Assembly (NCBI GenBank): GCA_963812415.1
Contig: CAWEVH010000021.1
Span: forward strand, 109,048-173,047
Direction: 5' to 3'
DNA length: 64,000 nt
From: JACVRW01 sp963812415
GTDB lineage: Bacteria; Actinomycetota; Thermoleophilia; Solirubrobacterales; Thermoleophilaceae
The translations under genes and the position numbers were made by a program. Positions 21,993-30,312 of the stretch are shown piece after piece. Under the pieces are notes generated by a model. That model ran no database searches. It saw only the letters and a list, made by a program, of their open reading frames with translations, and was not told the origin of the DNA. Each line of letters begins with the position of its first letter. The first letter of the stretch is position 1.

Positions 21993-22577
21993 GCCGTACC
22001 TCGCACATTCGCCGCACGACCGGCGAGACAGACGTGGAGCTGAGCCTCGCCCTCGACGGCGACGGCGGCGGCAGCCGCACGACCGGGGTCGGCTTCTTCG
22101 ACCATCTCCTCGACGCGCTCGCCCGTCACGGCGGGTTCGACCTCGACGCCCGCGTGGAGGGCGACACGGAGACGGGGGCGCACCACACCGTCGAGGACAC
22201 CGGCCTCGCGCTCGGACAGGCGCTCGACGAGGCCCTCGGCGAGCGAGCCGGGATCGTCCGCTTCGGGCACGCCGTCGTGCCGATGGACGAGGCGCGCGCG
22301 AGCTGCGCGATCGACATCTCGGGCCGGCCCTTCACGTCCTTCGAGGCCGACTTCCCCGTGGCGCGGATCGGCGACTTCGACGTCGACCTCGCGGAGGAGT
22401 TCTTCCGCGCGCGTCGCCAACACCGCCAAGCTCACGCTCCACCTGCGGGTCGAGGCCGGGACGAACGCCCACCACATGGTCGAGGTGGCGTTCAAGGCGT
22501 TCGCTCGCGCGCTGCGCCAGGCCGTGGCCGAGGACCCGCGCGTGCAGGGCGTGCCCTCGACCAAGGGCCTCCTGTGA
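21989..22577 (+). CDS. hisB: Imidazoleglycerol-phosphate dehydratase (frameshifted)
   Basis: HisB removes water from imidazoleglycerol phosphate. It is the monofunctional dehydratase with the metal-binding signatures GFFDHLLDALARHGGFDL, DTETGAHHTVEDTGLALG and, after the frame change, AGTNAHHMVEVAFKAFARAL. The sequence reads EEFFRA then changes frame; deleting one base at about 22411 gives EEFFRAVANTAKLTLHLRVE, the expected family sequence. Starts at GTG 21989 and stops at 22575-22577, overlapping hisH. Confidence 0.9.
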
Positions 22578-23203
22578 GCGGCGAAACGCGGGTGGCCCTG
22601 CTCGACTACGGCATGGGCAACCTGCGCTCGGTCGCGAAGGCGCTCGAGCACGTGGGCGCCCGCCCGGAGCTGACCAACGACCACGCGCGCGTGCGGGAGG
22701 CGGCGGCGGTGGTGCTCCCGGGCGTGGGGGCGATGCCGAAGGCGATGGAGCAGGTCCGCCGGCTCGGGCTCGACGATCTGCTGCGCGATCGGGTGGCGGC
22801 CGGCGTGCCGCTGCTCGGGCTCTGCATGGGCATGCAGCTGATGTTCGCCTCGACGACCGAGCAGAGCGGAGCCGAGGGCATCGGGCTGCTCGAGGGGCCC
22901 GTGGTCGGTCTCGAGGCGAACGGCCTGAAGGTGCCGCAGATCGGCTGGAACCCGGTGTCCTGGCGGCGCGAGAGCGCCCTGATCGCCGGCCTGCCCGACC
23001 CGTGCGCCTTCTACCACGCCAACTCCTTCGCCCCGCGACCCGCGAACCCCGCCGACGTGCTCGGCACGGCCGACTACGGCAGCGAGTTCGTGAGCGTCGT
23101 CGCGCGGCCGCCCGTGTACGGCCTGCAGTCCCACCCGGAGAAGTCCGGCCCCCACGGGCTGCGCCTGCTGCGGAACTTCGTCGCCCTGGCCCGCGGCGCA
23201 TGA
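22574..23203 (+). CDS. hisH: Imidazole glycerol phosphate synthase, glutamine amidotransferase subunit
   Basis: HisH (209 residues) hydrolyses glutamine and channels ammonia to HisF. The class I amidotransferase triad is visible: nucleophile Cys in LLGLCMGMQLMF, and the His/Glu pair in GLQSHPEKSG. Start is GTG 22574, overlapping the hisB stop; the stop overlaps hisA (ATGA). Confidence 0.95.
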   Translation: MSGETRVALLDYGMGNLRSVAKALEHVGARPELTNDHARVREAAAVVLPGVGAMPKAMEQVRRLGLDDLLRDRVAAGVPLLGLCMGMQLMFASTTEQSGAEGIGLLEGPVVGLEANGLKVPQIGWNPVSWRRESALIAGLPDPCAFYHANSFAPRPANPADVLGTADYGSEFVSVVARPPVYGLQSHPEKSGPHGLRLLRNFVALARGA

Positions 23204-23931
23204 TCCTGCTGCCGGCCGTGGACATTCGCGATGGCAAGGCCGTCCGGCTGCGCCAGGGGCGCTTCGCCGACGAGACCGTCTACGCCGACGATCCGCTCGA
23301 GGCGGCCCGCTCGTTCGCCCGCGCCGGGGCGCGCTTCCTGCACGTCGTGGACCTCGACGGCGCCCGCGAGGGCGAGCCGGCCAACCTCCACCACGTGGAG
23401 AGAATCGCGCGCGAGCTGCCGGTGCCGCTCGAGCTCGGCGGCGGCCTGCGCTCGATCGCCTCGATCCGGCGCGCGCTCGCGGCGGGCGCGGCCCGGGTGG
23501 TGCTCGGCACGGCCGCGTTCACCGACCCGGAGCTGCTCGACGAGGCGCTGTCGGCCTTCACCTCGCGCATCCTCGTCGGCGTCGACGTCCGCGGCGGGCA
23601 GGTGTCGGTCGCCGGCTGGACGCGCGAGACCCAGATGCGCGGCGATGCCGCGATCCGTCGTCTCCAGGCCCACGGCGCGACCCGCTTCGTCTACACGAAC
23701 GTCGACCGCGACGGCATGCTCGAGGGCCCCGATCTCGACGAGGTGGCCCGCGTGTCCGAGGCCGTGCGGGGACGCTTCCTGTACTCCGGCGGCGTCGCGT
23801 CGATCGAGGACCTCCGTGCGCTGCGACGGCTGCGGCTCGTGAACCTCGCCGGGGTGATCTCCGGCAAGGCGCTCTACGAGGGTCGCTTCGACGTGCGCGA
23901 GGGACAGGCGGCGCTCGAGGACGGCGACTGA
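23200..23931 (+). CDS. hisA: Phosphoribosyl-formimino-AICAR ribonucleotide isomerase
   Basis: HisA (243 residues) is a TIM-barrel isomerase acting on ProFAR. The catalytic base Asp lies in LLPAVDIRDGKAVRL, the phosphate loops are LGGGLRS and YSGGVASIEDL, and the second acid is in YTNVDRDGMLEGPD. Other actinobacteria often use the dual PriA enzyme for both HisA and TrpF reactions; that cannot be excluded here because no trpF is in the window. It overlaps hisH and hisF. Confidence 0.93.
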   Translation: MILLPAVDIRDGKAVRLRQGRFADETVYADDPLEAARSFARAGARFLHVVDLDGAREGEPANLHHVERIARELPVPLELGGGLRSIASIRRALAAGAARVVLGTAAFTDPELLDEALSAFTSRILVGVDVRGGQVSVAGWTRETQMRGDAAIRRLQAHGATRFVYTNVDRDGMLEGPDLDEVARVSEAVRGRFLYSGGVASIEDLRALRRLRLVNLAGVISGKALYEGRFDVREGQAALEDGD

Positions 23932-24731
23932 TGCTGCTGCGGCGCGTGATCCCCTGCCTCGACGTGGACAAGGGTCGGGTGGTCAAGGGGGTCGAGTTCG
24001 TGGACCTGCGCGACGCCGGCGATCCGGTCGAGCTCGCCGTCCGCTACCAGGAGGAGGGGGCGGACGAGCTCGTGTTCCTCGACATCACCGCCTCGCACGA
24101 GAAGCGCGAGACGGTCGCGCGGCTGGCGCGGCGCTGCGCCGACGACGTGTTCATTCCCTTCACGATCGGCGGCGGGGTGCGCTCCGTGCGCGACGCCCAG
24201 GCGGTGCTCGACGCCGGGGCCGACAAGGTGTCGGTCAACTCGGCCGCGGTTGCGCGCCCCGAGCTGCTCGGGGAGCTCGCCGAGGTGTTCGGCGCCCAGT
24301 GTGTGGTGCTCGCCATCGACGCACGGGCCGACAAGGGCGTGGAAACGCCTCGCTCCGGGGCGGGCCGAGCCCGCCCCCTCGCGCACTACGGCGTCTACGT
24401 GAACGGCGGCCGCGACCCGGTCGGCCGCGACGCCGTCGAGTGGGCGCGCGAGGGCGTGGAGCGCGGCGCCGGCGAGATACTGCTCACGAGCATGGATCGG
24501 GACGGGACGGAGGACGGATACGAGCTCGCGCTCACCCGCGCGGTGGCGGAGGCCGTCGACGTGCCCGTGATCGCCTCGGGCGGCGCGGGAACGCCCGACC
24601 ACCTCGTGGAGGCGGTCGAGCGCGGCGGCGCCGACGCCGTGCTGTGCGCCTCGATCTTCCACTACGGCCACTACAGCGTGCGCCAGGCCAAGGAGCGCAT
24701 GCGCGCGGCGGGGATCCCCGTCCGGCTCTGA
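23931..24731 (+). CDS. hisF: Imidazole glycerol phosphate synthase, cyclase subunit
   Basis: HisF (266 residues) closes the imidazole ring using ammonia from HisH. Landmarks are RRVIPCLDVDKGRVVKGV (catalytic Asp), FTIGGGVRSV, GEILLTSMDRDGTEDGY (second catalytic Asp) and PVIASGGAGTPDHL. The ATG shares one base with the hisA stop, and the stop shares one base with the next ATG. hisC, hisI and hisE are not in this operon. Confidence 0.95.
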   Translation: MLLRRVIPCLDVDKGRVVKGVEFVDLRDAGDPVELAVRYQEEGADELVFLDITASHEKRETVARLARRCADDVFIPFTIGGGVRSVRDAQAVLDAGADKVSVNSAAVARPELLGELAEVFGAQCVVLAIDARADKGVETPRSGAGRARPLAHYGVYVNGGRDPVGRDAVEWAREGVERGAGEILLTSMDRDGTEDGYELALTRAVAEAVDVPVIASGGAGTPDHLVEAVERGGADAVLCASIFHYGHYSVRQAKERMRAAGIPVRL

Positions 24732-25963
24732 TGCTGGCCGGCGAGCACCTGCGCGAGCGCGTTCGCCGCCTGCCGGGGATGGGCCGGCTGCTGCCCGCGC
24801 TCGAGGGCCTGCCGCCCGCGTACCTCGTCGGCGGCGCCGTGCGCGACCTCCTGCGCGGCGCCGACGGGGTGGACATCGACGTGGCCGTGGAGGGCGACGC
24901 CCGCTCGGTCGCGCGCGCGCTCGCCGACCGGCTCGGGGGCAGCGCTCGCGAGCACGAGCGCTTCGGGACCGCCAAGGTGCTGGCGGGAGAGCTCACGCTC
25001 GACCTGGCCACCACGCGGCGGGAGACCTACCCCGAGCCGGGCGCGCTCCCCGAGGTGAGCGCGGCGCCGCTGGCCGACGACCTGGCCCGGCGCGACTTCG
25101 GCGTGAACGCGATGGCGCTCGGGATCACGGGCGACGACCTCGGGCACCTCTACGACCCCTGCGGCGGCGTGGCCGACCTCGAGACCGGCGCCGTCCGCGT
25201 GCTCCACGACCGCAGCTTCCTGGACGACCCCACCCGGCTGCTGCGGGCGGTGCGCTACGAGGCGCGCCTCGGCTTCCGGCTCGACCCCGACACCGAGCGG
25301 CTCGCCCGCGAGGCCGTCGCGGCCGACGCGCTCGGGACGGTGTCGGGCGCCCGCATCCGCGACGAGCTGATGGACCTGCTGGGCGAGCTGGACGCCCCCG
25401 CCGCGGTGGCCCGCCTGCGCGAGCTGGAGATCGACCGCGCGCTCGACCCGGCGCTCGACCCCGATCCCCAGCTGGTGGCATCCGCGGCACTCGGGGCCGT
25501 CGCCATCGGCGCCGACCGCGCCGTGGCGGCGCTCGCCGCCCTGATCGCCGCTGCGCCGGCGGAGCTCGACCTGTGGCTGGGCGACCTCCACCTGCCGGCG
25601 GCGCGCCGCGACGCCGCCGCGCGAGCCGCGCGGGTGGCGCCGAGGATCGCGGCCACCCTGCGCGAGCGCGAGCACGTGCCCTCCGAGCTGCGCGCACTGC
25701 TCGAGACGGAGCCGCCGGAGGCGCTCGCGCTGGCCATGGCTCTGGGCGCACCCGCGGAGCAGATCCTGCGCTGGGTGGAAGAGCTGCGCGGAGTGAGCCT
25801 CGAGATCAACGGCGACGACCTGCGCGCGGCCGGCGTCCCCGAGGGTCCGGCGCTCGGCCGGGCGCTCGACGAGACGCTGCGCCGCAAGCTCGACGGGCTC
25901 GTGTCGGGGCGCGACGAGGAGCTCGAGACCGCCCTCCTGCTCGCCCGGGAGCGGGCCTCGTGA
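24731..25963 (+). CDS. tRNA nucleotidyltransferase / poly(A) polymerase family protein
   Basis: The 410-residue protein has the class II nucleotidyltransferase head: the glycine pair in YLVGGAVRDLLRG followed by the catalytic acids in DIDVAVEGDA, then the RRDFGVNAMAL and RLLRAVRYEARLGF motifs that recognise the nucleotide. It belongs to the CCA-adding/poly(A) polymerase family, which matures or repairs tRNA 3' ends. Whether it adds CCA, A only or CC only cannot be told from sequence. It is the first non-his gene in this tightly overlapping run. Confidence 0.85.
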   Translation: MLAGEHLRERVRRLPGMGRLLPALEGLPPAYLVGGAVRDLLRGADGVDIDVAVEGDARSVARALADRLGGSAREHERFGTAKVLAGELTLDLATTRRETYPEPGALPEVSAAPLADDLARRDFGVNAMALGITGDDLGHLYDPCGGVADLETGAVRVLHDRSFLDDPTRLLRAVRYEARLGFRLDPDTERLAREAVAADALGTVSGARIRDELMDLLGELDAPAAVARLRELEIDRALDPALDPDPQLVASAALGAVAIGADRAVAALAALIAAAPAELDLWLGDLHLPAARRDAAARAARVAPRIAATLREREHVPSELRALLETEPPEALALAMALGAPAEQILRWVEELRGVSLEINGDDLRAAGVPEGPALGRALDETLRRKLDGLVSGRDEELETALLLARERAS

Positions 25964-26680
25964 ACGCCGACCTGGTCGAGCTGCCGGGCGCGCGAGTGCT
26001 GTTCTCGACGCGGCGGGGAGGCGTGAGCGAAGGGCCCTACGCGTCGCTCAACCTCGGCCTGCTGACCGACGACGAGCCCGCGCGCGTGGCCGAGAACCGC
26101 CGGCGCGTGGCGGCCGCGGCGGGCGGTCGAGCCCGAGCGCGTCGGGATGGGTCTCCAGGTGCACGGGTCGGACCTGCTCGACTGGACCGCTCCGCCGCCC
26201 GAGCGCGCCTACGCGGAGCCGGGCGGCAAGGAGCTGCCGCGCGTGGACGGCCATCTCACGAGCGAGCCGGACCTGGGCCTGCTGGTGCTGGTCGCGGACT
26301 GCTACCCGGTCGCGCTCTCCGACGGGCGCCGGGCGGCGATGCTCCACTGCGGCTGGCGGCCCCTGGCCGGCGGCATCGTCGAGAAGGCCGTGGCGCGCTT
26401 CGAGGCCACGCCCGCGGCGGCCGTCGGGCCAGGGATCGGCGGCTGCTGCTACGAGGTCGGCCCAGAGGTGCTCGCGGCGTTCGCCGGCCTCGACGGGGTG
26501 GCGCAGGGGCGCATGCTCGATCTCCGCAAGGTGATCGCCGCCAAGCTGCGGGCCGCCGGCGTCGAGCGGGTCGAGCACGTCGACCGTTGCACGAGCTGCG
26601 AGCCGGAGCGCTACTTCTCCCACCGCCGCGATCGCGGCCTGACCGGGAGGCAGGCGGGGCTGTGCGTGCTGAACGGCTGA
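25960..26680 (+). CDS. pgeF: Laccase-domain protein, YfiH/PgeF type (frameshifted)
   Basis: The family (YfiH/YlmD; often called polyphenol oxidase) includes the E. coli peptidoglycan editing factor PgeF. The N-terminus LFSTRRGGVSEGPYASLNLG is followed by a frame change at about 26123-26126; removal of one G gives AAAAGVEPERVGMGLQVHGSD. The metal ligands are then seen in VADCYPVALSDGRRAAMLHCGWRPLAGGIV and IGGCCYEVGPEV. YlmD homologues usually sit beside ylmE (yggS) and sepF, as here. Confidence 0.88.
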
Positions 26681-27273
26681 GGGAGAACCTCGAGCGGGTT
26701 CGCGAGCGGATCGGCCCGGAGGTGGAGATCCTGGCGGCGGTCAAGTACGTCGACGCGGCCGACCTCCCCGCACTCGCCGAGGCGGGCATCGAGCTCGTGG
26801 GGGAGAACCGGGCTCAGGAGCTGCTCGCCAAGCAGGAGCTCCACGGCGAGCTCTTCACATGGGACTTCATCGGCGGCGTCCAGAGCCGCAAGATCAAGGA
26901 CATCGCGCCGAACGTGCGCCTGATCCACTCGATCGCATCGGAGTCGGCACTGCGCCGGCTCGAGCAGACCCCGGCGCGCGAGGTGCTGATCCAGGTGAAC
27001 GTGGCCGGCGAGGATTCGAAGGAGGGCGTCGAGCCTTCCGAGATCGCGCGCTACATCGAAAGCTGCCCCTGCCCAGTCACCGGCCTGATGACGATGCCGC
27101 CGTTCACGGAGCGCCCCGAGGACTCCCGGCGTCACTTCGCCCGGCTCGCAGAGCTGGCTGCCGAGCACGGGCTCGAGCGGCTCTCGATGGGCACGACCCA
27201 GGACTACGAGGTGGCGGTGGAGGAGGGGGCGACGATCGTGCGCCTCGGGAGCGTCCTCTACGACGGCGCGTAG
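26662..27273 (+). CDS. YggS family pyridoxal-phosphate homeostasis protein
   Basis: A 203-residue alanine-racemase-N-domain protein (YggS/YlmE/PROSC) that binds PLP and helps balance B6 vitamers and amino acids; no enzymatic turnover is established. The PLP lysine is in ILAAVKYVDAADL, with HFIG-like WDFIGGVQSRKIK and the C-terminal SMGTTQDYEVAVEEGATIVRLG. It starts at GTG 26662, overlapping the end of pgeF by 19 nt. The 3' end overlaps the convergent hydrolase by 16 bp. Confidence 0.9.
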   Translation: MRAERLRENLERVRERIGPEVEILAAVKYVDAADLPALAEAGIELVGENRAQELLAKQELHGELFTWDFIGGVQSRKIKDIAPNVRLIHSIASESALRRLEQTPAREVLIQVNVAGEDSKEGVEPSEIARYIESCPCPVTGLMTMPPFTERPEDSRRHFARLAELAAEHGLERLSMGTTQDYEVAVEEGATIVRLGSVLYDGA

Positions 27274-28103
27274 CCGACCCGCTCGAAGAAGTCCGCGATC
27301 ACGCCCGACAGGCGCGCGCCCTGCCAGGCCAGCGGCGAGGAGCCCTTGTCCTCGACCGCAAGCTCGGCGCGGGGCAGCTTCGCGACGTACTGCTCGGCCA
27401 CGCCGAGCGGGTGAAGGGCGTCGGCCTCGTCGCGGGACCCGACGACCAGCACCGGCACGTCGAGCGCCGCCAGCGGCTCCAGGCCCTTCCAGGCGATCGA
27501 GCGCGGCACCTCGCGGAGCGCCTGCGCCACCGCCCGCGGGTCCTCGTGGCGCTCCATGCGCTGGCGCGTGGCCTCGCGGGCGATCTCGCGCCACTTCTCG
27601 GGCAGGTCGCCCGGCTGGGCCACCTCGACGAAGGCGTCGACCCCGCCCGCGTCGAGCTCGGACGCCATCCGCTCCCAGGTGTGGCCGTCGACGTCGCCGG
27701 TGCGCGCGTAACCCGTGTACGCGGGGGTGATCTGGACGAGCGCCGGCACCCGCTCCGGGTGCTCGAGCGTGAACGCCATCGCGGTGGCGGCCCCCATCGA
27801 GCTGCCCACGAGCGCCGCCCGCTCGAGCTCCAGGTGGGCCAGCACGGCCTCGAGGTCGCCCACGAGGTCCGCGTACTCGTAGCGCGGCGCGGGGGAGGAG
27901 GCCCCGTGACCCCGGGCGTCGTAGCCGATCAGCCGATAGCCCTTGCGGATCAAGGCGCGCGACCCCTGGACCACGTTGCGGCGCGTGGCCGACAGCCCGT
28001 GCACGAGCACGACTGGGAGGCCCTCGCCGCTGTCTTCGCCGTCGAGAGTGATGCTGCCCGCGCCCGGTAGCTGGCGCAGTACCTGGAACGGCGTCGGGTC
28101 CAC
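27258..28103 (-). CDS. Alpha/beta hydrolase
   Basis: The 281-residue protein has the oxyanion region VLVHGLSATRR and the nucleophile elbow ALVGSSMGAATAM. A catalytic acid is likely in LVVGSRDEADAL, but the usual C-terminal His is not obvious: the end of the protein shows VEDKGSSPLAWQGARL, where many relatives have a GH. Substrate unknown. It sits antisense between yggS and sepF, which are normally neighbours. Start GTG 28103 follows a GATAAC -10 (minus strand, 28115-28120) by 11 nt. Confidence 0.8.
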   Translation of the reverse strand: MDPTPFQVLRQLPGAGSITLDGEDSGEGLPVVLVHGLSATRRNVVQGSRALIRKGYRLIGYDARGHGASSPAPRYEYADLVGDLEAVLAHLELERAALVGSSMGAATAMAFTLEHPERVPALVQITPAYTGYARTGDVDGHTWERMASELDAGGVDAFVEVAQPGDLPEKWREIAREATRQRMERHEDPRAVAQALREVPRSIAWKGLEPLAALDVPVLVVGSRDEADALHPLGVAEQYVAKLPRAELAVEDKGSSPLAWQGARLSGVIADFFERVGYAPS

Positions 28104-28108
28104 CGTCC

Positions 28109-28120
28109 TACACTGTTATC
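28109..28120. promoter_or_regulatory. Divergent promoter: sepF (plus) and alpha/beta hydrolase (minus)
   Basis: TACACT (28109-28114) reads toward sepF with a leader of about 90 nt. GTTATC (28115-28120) is GATAAC on the minus strand toward the hydrolase. The two -10 boxes abut inside an inverted repeat with GTCCT/AGGAC arms, so transcription from one should interfere with the other. Confidence 0.5.
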
Positions 28121-28210
28121 AGGACGAAAATCGATCCGCGCGCACGCGGCCGAGCCGCGTGCTTGCGGCACGGAGGAGTTTCCCGCTTACGGGCGAAACC
28201 TCACGGAAGC

Positions 28211-28756
28211 ATGGCGCTACGCGACACATGGCATCGCACGCTCGTCTACTTCGGCCTCGCCGAGGAGGAGGACCCGCGCTACGAGTCGCTGCCCGACCCG
28301 GAGCCGGAGCCCGAGGCGGAGATGGAAGGCCGCTACCGCGACCGGCCGAACGTGCGCCGGCTCCAGCGCCGCCGGCGTGACGAGTTCGACGACATCTTCG
28401 CGGACGAGCCGCGCGGCGGCGGGCGAGAGACCCGCGTGCTGCGCCCGGTGGGCGGCAACGGCCGCAGCACCGGCGGGGATATCCAGGTCCACCTGGTGAT
28501 CCCGAAGAGCTTCAACGACGCCCAGCAGATCGCCGACCAGTTCAAGGACGCGATCCCGGTGATCCTGAACCTCCAGGGCACGGACACCGACCTCTCGAAG
28601 CGCCTGATCGACTTCGCGTCCGGCCTGACCTACGCGCTCGACGGCGGCATGCAGCGCATCGCCGACAAGGTCTTCCTGCTCACGCCGCGCAACGTCGAGG
28701 TGTCGGCGGAGGAGCGCGCCCGCCTGATCGAGAAGGGCTTCTTCAACCAGTCTTGA
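28211..28756 (+). CDS. sepF: Cell division protein SepF
   Basis: SepF (181 residues) tethers FtsZ to the membrane and is essential for septation in actinobacteria that lack FtsA. The N-terminus is an amphipathic membrane-binding helix followed by an acidic linker. The C-terminal DUF552 core is IQVHLVIPKSFNDAQQIADQFKDAIPVILNL and DFASGLTYALDGGMQRIADKVFLLTP, intact. An ATG at 28211 gives the standard N-terminus; the longer frame upstream is rejected. It starts the sepF-proC-yggT-lspA-rluD cluster. Confidence 0.93.
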   Translation: MALRDTWHRTLVYFGLAEEEDPRYESLPDPEPEPEAEMEGRYRDRPNVRRLQRRRRDEFDDIFADEPRGGGRETRVLRPVGGNGRSTGGDIQVHLVIPKSFNDAQQIADQFKDAIPVILNLQGTDTDLSKRLIDFASGLTYALDGGMQRIADKVFLLTPRNVEVSAEERARLIEKGFFNQS

Positions 28757-28789
28757 GCCGGCGGGCGCCCTTGTAGGCTTGTGCGCCGG

Positions 28790-29548
28790 ATGAGGCTCGG
28801 GTTCATCGGCGCCGGCAACATGGCTTCCGCGCTCGCGCGCGGAATCGGCGAGCCGGCCCTCGTGGCCGACGTGGACGGGGACAAGGCGCGCGCGCTCGCG
28901 GAGGCGATCGGGGGCGAGGCGGTGGGCTCGAACGCCGAGCTGGCCGAGCGGGCGGACGCCGTGGTGCTCTGCCACAAGCCGCCGCAGCTCGCCGAGGTGG
29001 CAGCCGACGTGGCCGGCCGCGCCGAGGTGGTGGTCTCGATCCTCGCCGCCACCGGCACGGGCGCGATCTCGGACGCCTATCCGGGCGCCGCGATCTACCG
29101 CTTCATCCCCAACATGCCGGTCGAGGTCCGGCGCGGGGTGCTCTGCTACGTGGGCGGACCGGGTTCGGGCGACGGCCCCGAGGATGAGATCCTCGCCCTC
29201 ATGGGCCGCGCCGGCGAGGTGGTCCGACTGCCCGACGAGCCGCTGATCGAGCCCGCGATGGCGCTCATGAGCTGCGGGCCCGCGTTCATGGCGCTGGTGG
29301 CCGAGTCGTTCGCCGAGGCGGGGGCCGCCCACGGGCTCGAGCCCGAGGCCGCGATGCGCATGGTCGTCGAGACCATGGGCGGCACCGCCAGCTGGCTGGC
29401 CGAGCACGGCTACGACGGGCAGGATCTGCGCGCTCGCGTGGCCACGCCGGGCGGAACGACGGAGAAGGGCCTCATCCGGCTCGAGGAGAGCGGCCTGCGC
29501 GAGCTGGCCCGCACGACGGTGGACGCGGTGGTGGAGGCCACCCGATGA
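28790..29548 (+). CDS. proC: Pyrroline-5-carboxylate reductase
   Basis: ProC (252 residues) reduces pyrroline-5-carboxylate to proline with NAD(P)H. It has the Rossmann motif LGFIGAGNMASALARG, IPNMPVEVRRGV, and the C-terminal signature ATPGGTTEKGLIRLEE. The ATG at 28790 is preferred over a GTG at 28781, because a TAGGCT -10 box (28774-28779) would start transcription after the GTG; the ATG is 10 nt from that box. It overlaps yggT (ATGA). Confidence 0.93.
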   Translation: MRLGFIGAGNMASALARGIGEPALVADVDGDKARALAEAIGGEAVGSNAELAERADAVVLCHKPPQLAEVAADVAGRAEVVVSILAATGTGAISDAYPGAAIYRFIPNMPVEVRRGVLCYVGGPGSGDGPEDEILALMGRAGEVVRLPDEPLIEPAMALMSCGPAFMALVAESFAEAGAAHGLEPEAAMRMVVETMGGTASWLAEHGYDGQDLRARVATPGGTTEKGLIRLEESGLRELARTTVDAVVEATR

Positions 29549-29850
29549 ACCTCTGGCTTGCGATCACGCGCGCCGACGTGGCCGACTACGTGCGCACGCT
29601 GGCGCTCGTCTACCTCGTGCTGATCTTCATACGGATCATCATGAGCTGGATCCCGCGGATGCCGTACAACCGCTACCTGAGCGCGGCGCTCGGCTTCGTG
29701 ACCGACGTGACCGACCCCTATCTGAACCTGTTCCGCCGGGTCCTGCCGCCGGTGCGGCTGGGCCCCGGGGCGCTCGATCTCAGCCCGATCGTCGCCACCT
29801 TCGTGCTGCTCATCGTGAGCGGCATCGTGGCGTCCCTGATCGAGGGATAG
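29545..29850 (+). CDS. YggT family membrane protein
   Basis: A 101-residue protein with two transmembrane segments (about 15-38 and 78-98) around a short loop containing SWIPRMPYNR and TDPYLNLFRRVLPP, the YggT signature. YggT/YlmG proteins are linked to division and envelope functions but have no defined activity. Position between proC and lspA next to sepF matches other Gram-positive bacteria. Confidence 0.9.
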   Translation: MNLWLAITRADVADYVRTLALVYLVLIFIRIIMSWIPRMPYNRYLSAALGFVTDVTDPYLNLFRRVLPPVRLGPGALDLSPIVATFVLLIVSGIVASLIEG

Positions 29851-29856
29851 CCGGCG

Positions 29857-30312
29857 ATGCGGGGCCCGGCGGCCGCGATCGCGACCGCTGGCCTGGTCGT
29901 GGCGCTCGACCAGGCGACCAAGCAGCTGGCGGACGTGAACATCGCCCGCGGAGACGACCTGAGCGTGCTGCCCGGCCTCGGGCTCACCAACACCCGCAAC
30001 ACCGGCGTCGCGTTCGGCGCCCTCGAGGGCGGCGGGGTGCTGATCGGAGTCCTGATCGGTCTCTCCCTCGCGCTGCTCGTCGGCTACTTCCTCGTGCACC
30101 GCGACATGCCCTGGCTCTGGCTTCCGGTGGGCATGCTGCTCGGCGGAGCGCTCGGGAACCTCGCCGACCGCGCCCGCGAGGGGGCCGTGATCGACTTCAT
30201 CGATCCCGTGGCGTGGCCCGCGTTCAACCTGGCGGACACGTCGATCGTGCTGGGGGTGCTGCTGCTGCTCTACGTGGTCGAGGGGAGGCAGAGACGGACG
30301 AGCAGCTCCTGA
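29857..30312 (+). CDS. lspA: Lipoprotein signal peptidase
   Basis: LspA (151 residues) cleaves prolipoprotein signal peptides in the membrane after lipid attachment. It has four transmembrane helices, NTRNTGVAFG, and the two catalytic Asp residues in GNLADR (Asp104) and FNLADTSI (Asp127). Starts 6 nt after yggT. Its last about 100 nt overlap the longest reading of the rluD frame. Confidence 0.95.
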   Translation: MRGPAAAIATAGLVVALDQATKQLADVNIARGDDLSVLPGLGLTNTRNTGVAFGALEGGGVLIGVLIGLSLALLVGYFLVHRDMPWLWLPVGMLLGGALGNLADRAREGAVIDFIDPVAWPAFNLADTSIVLGVLLLLYVVEGRQRRTSSS

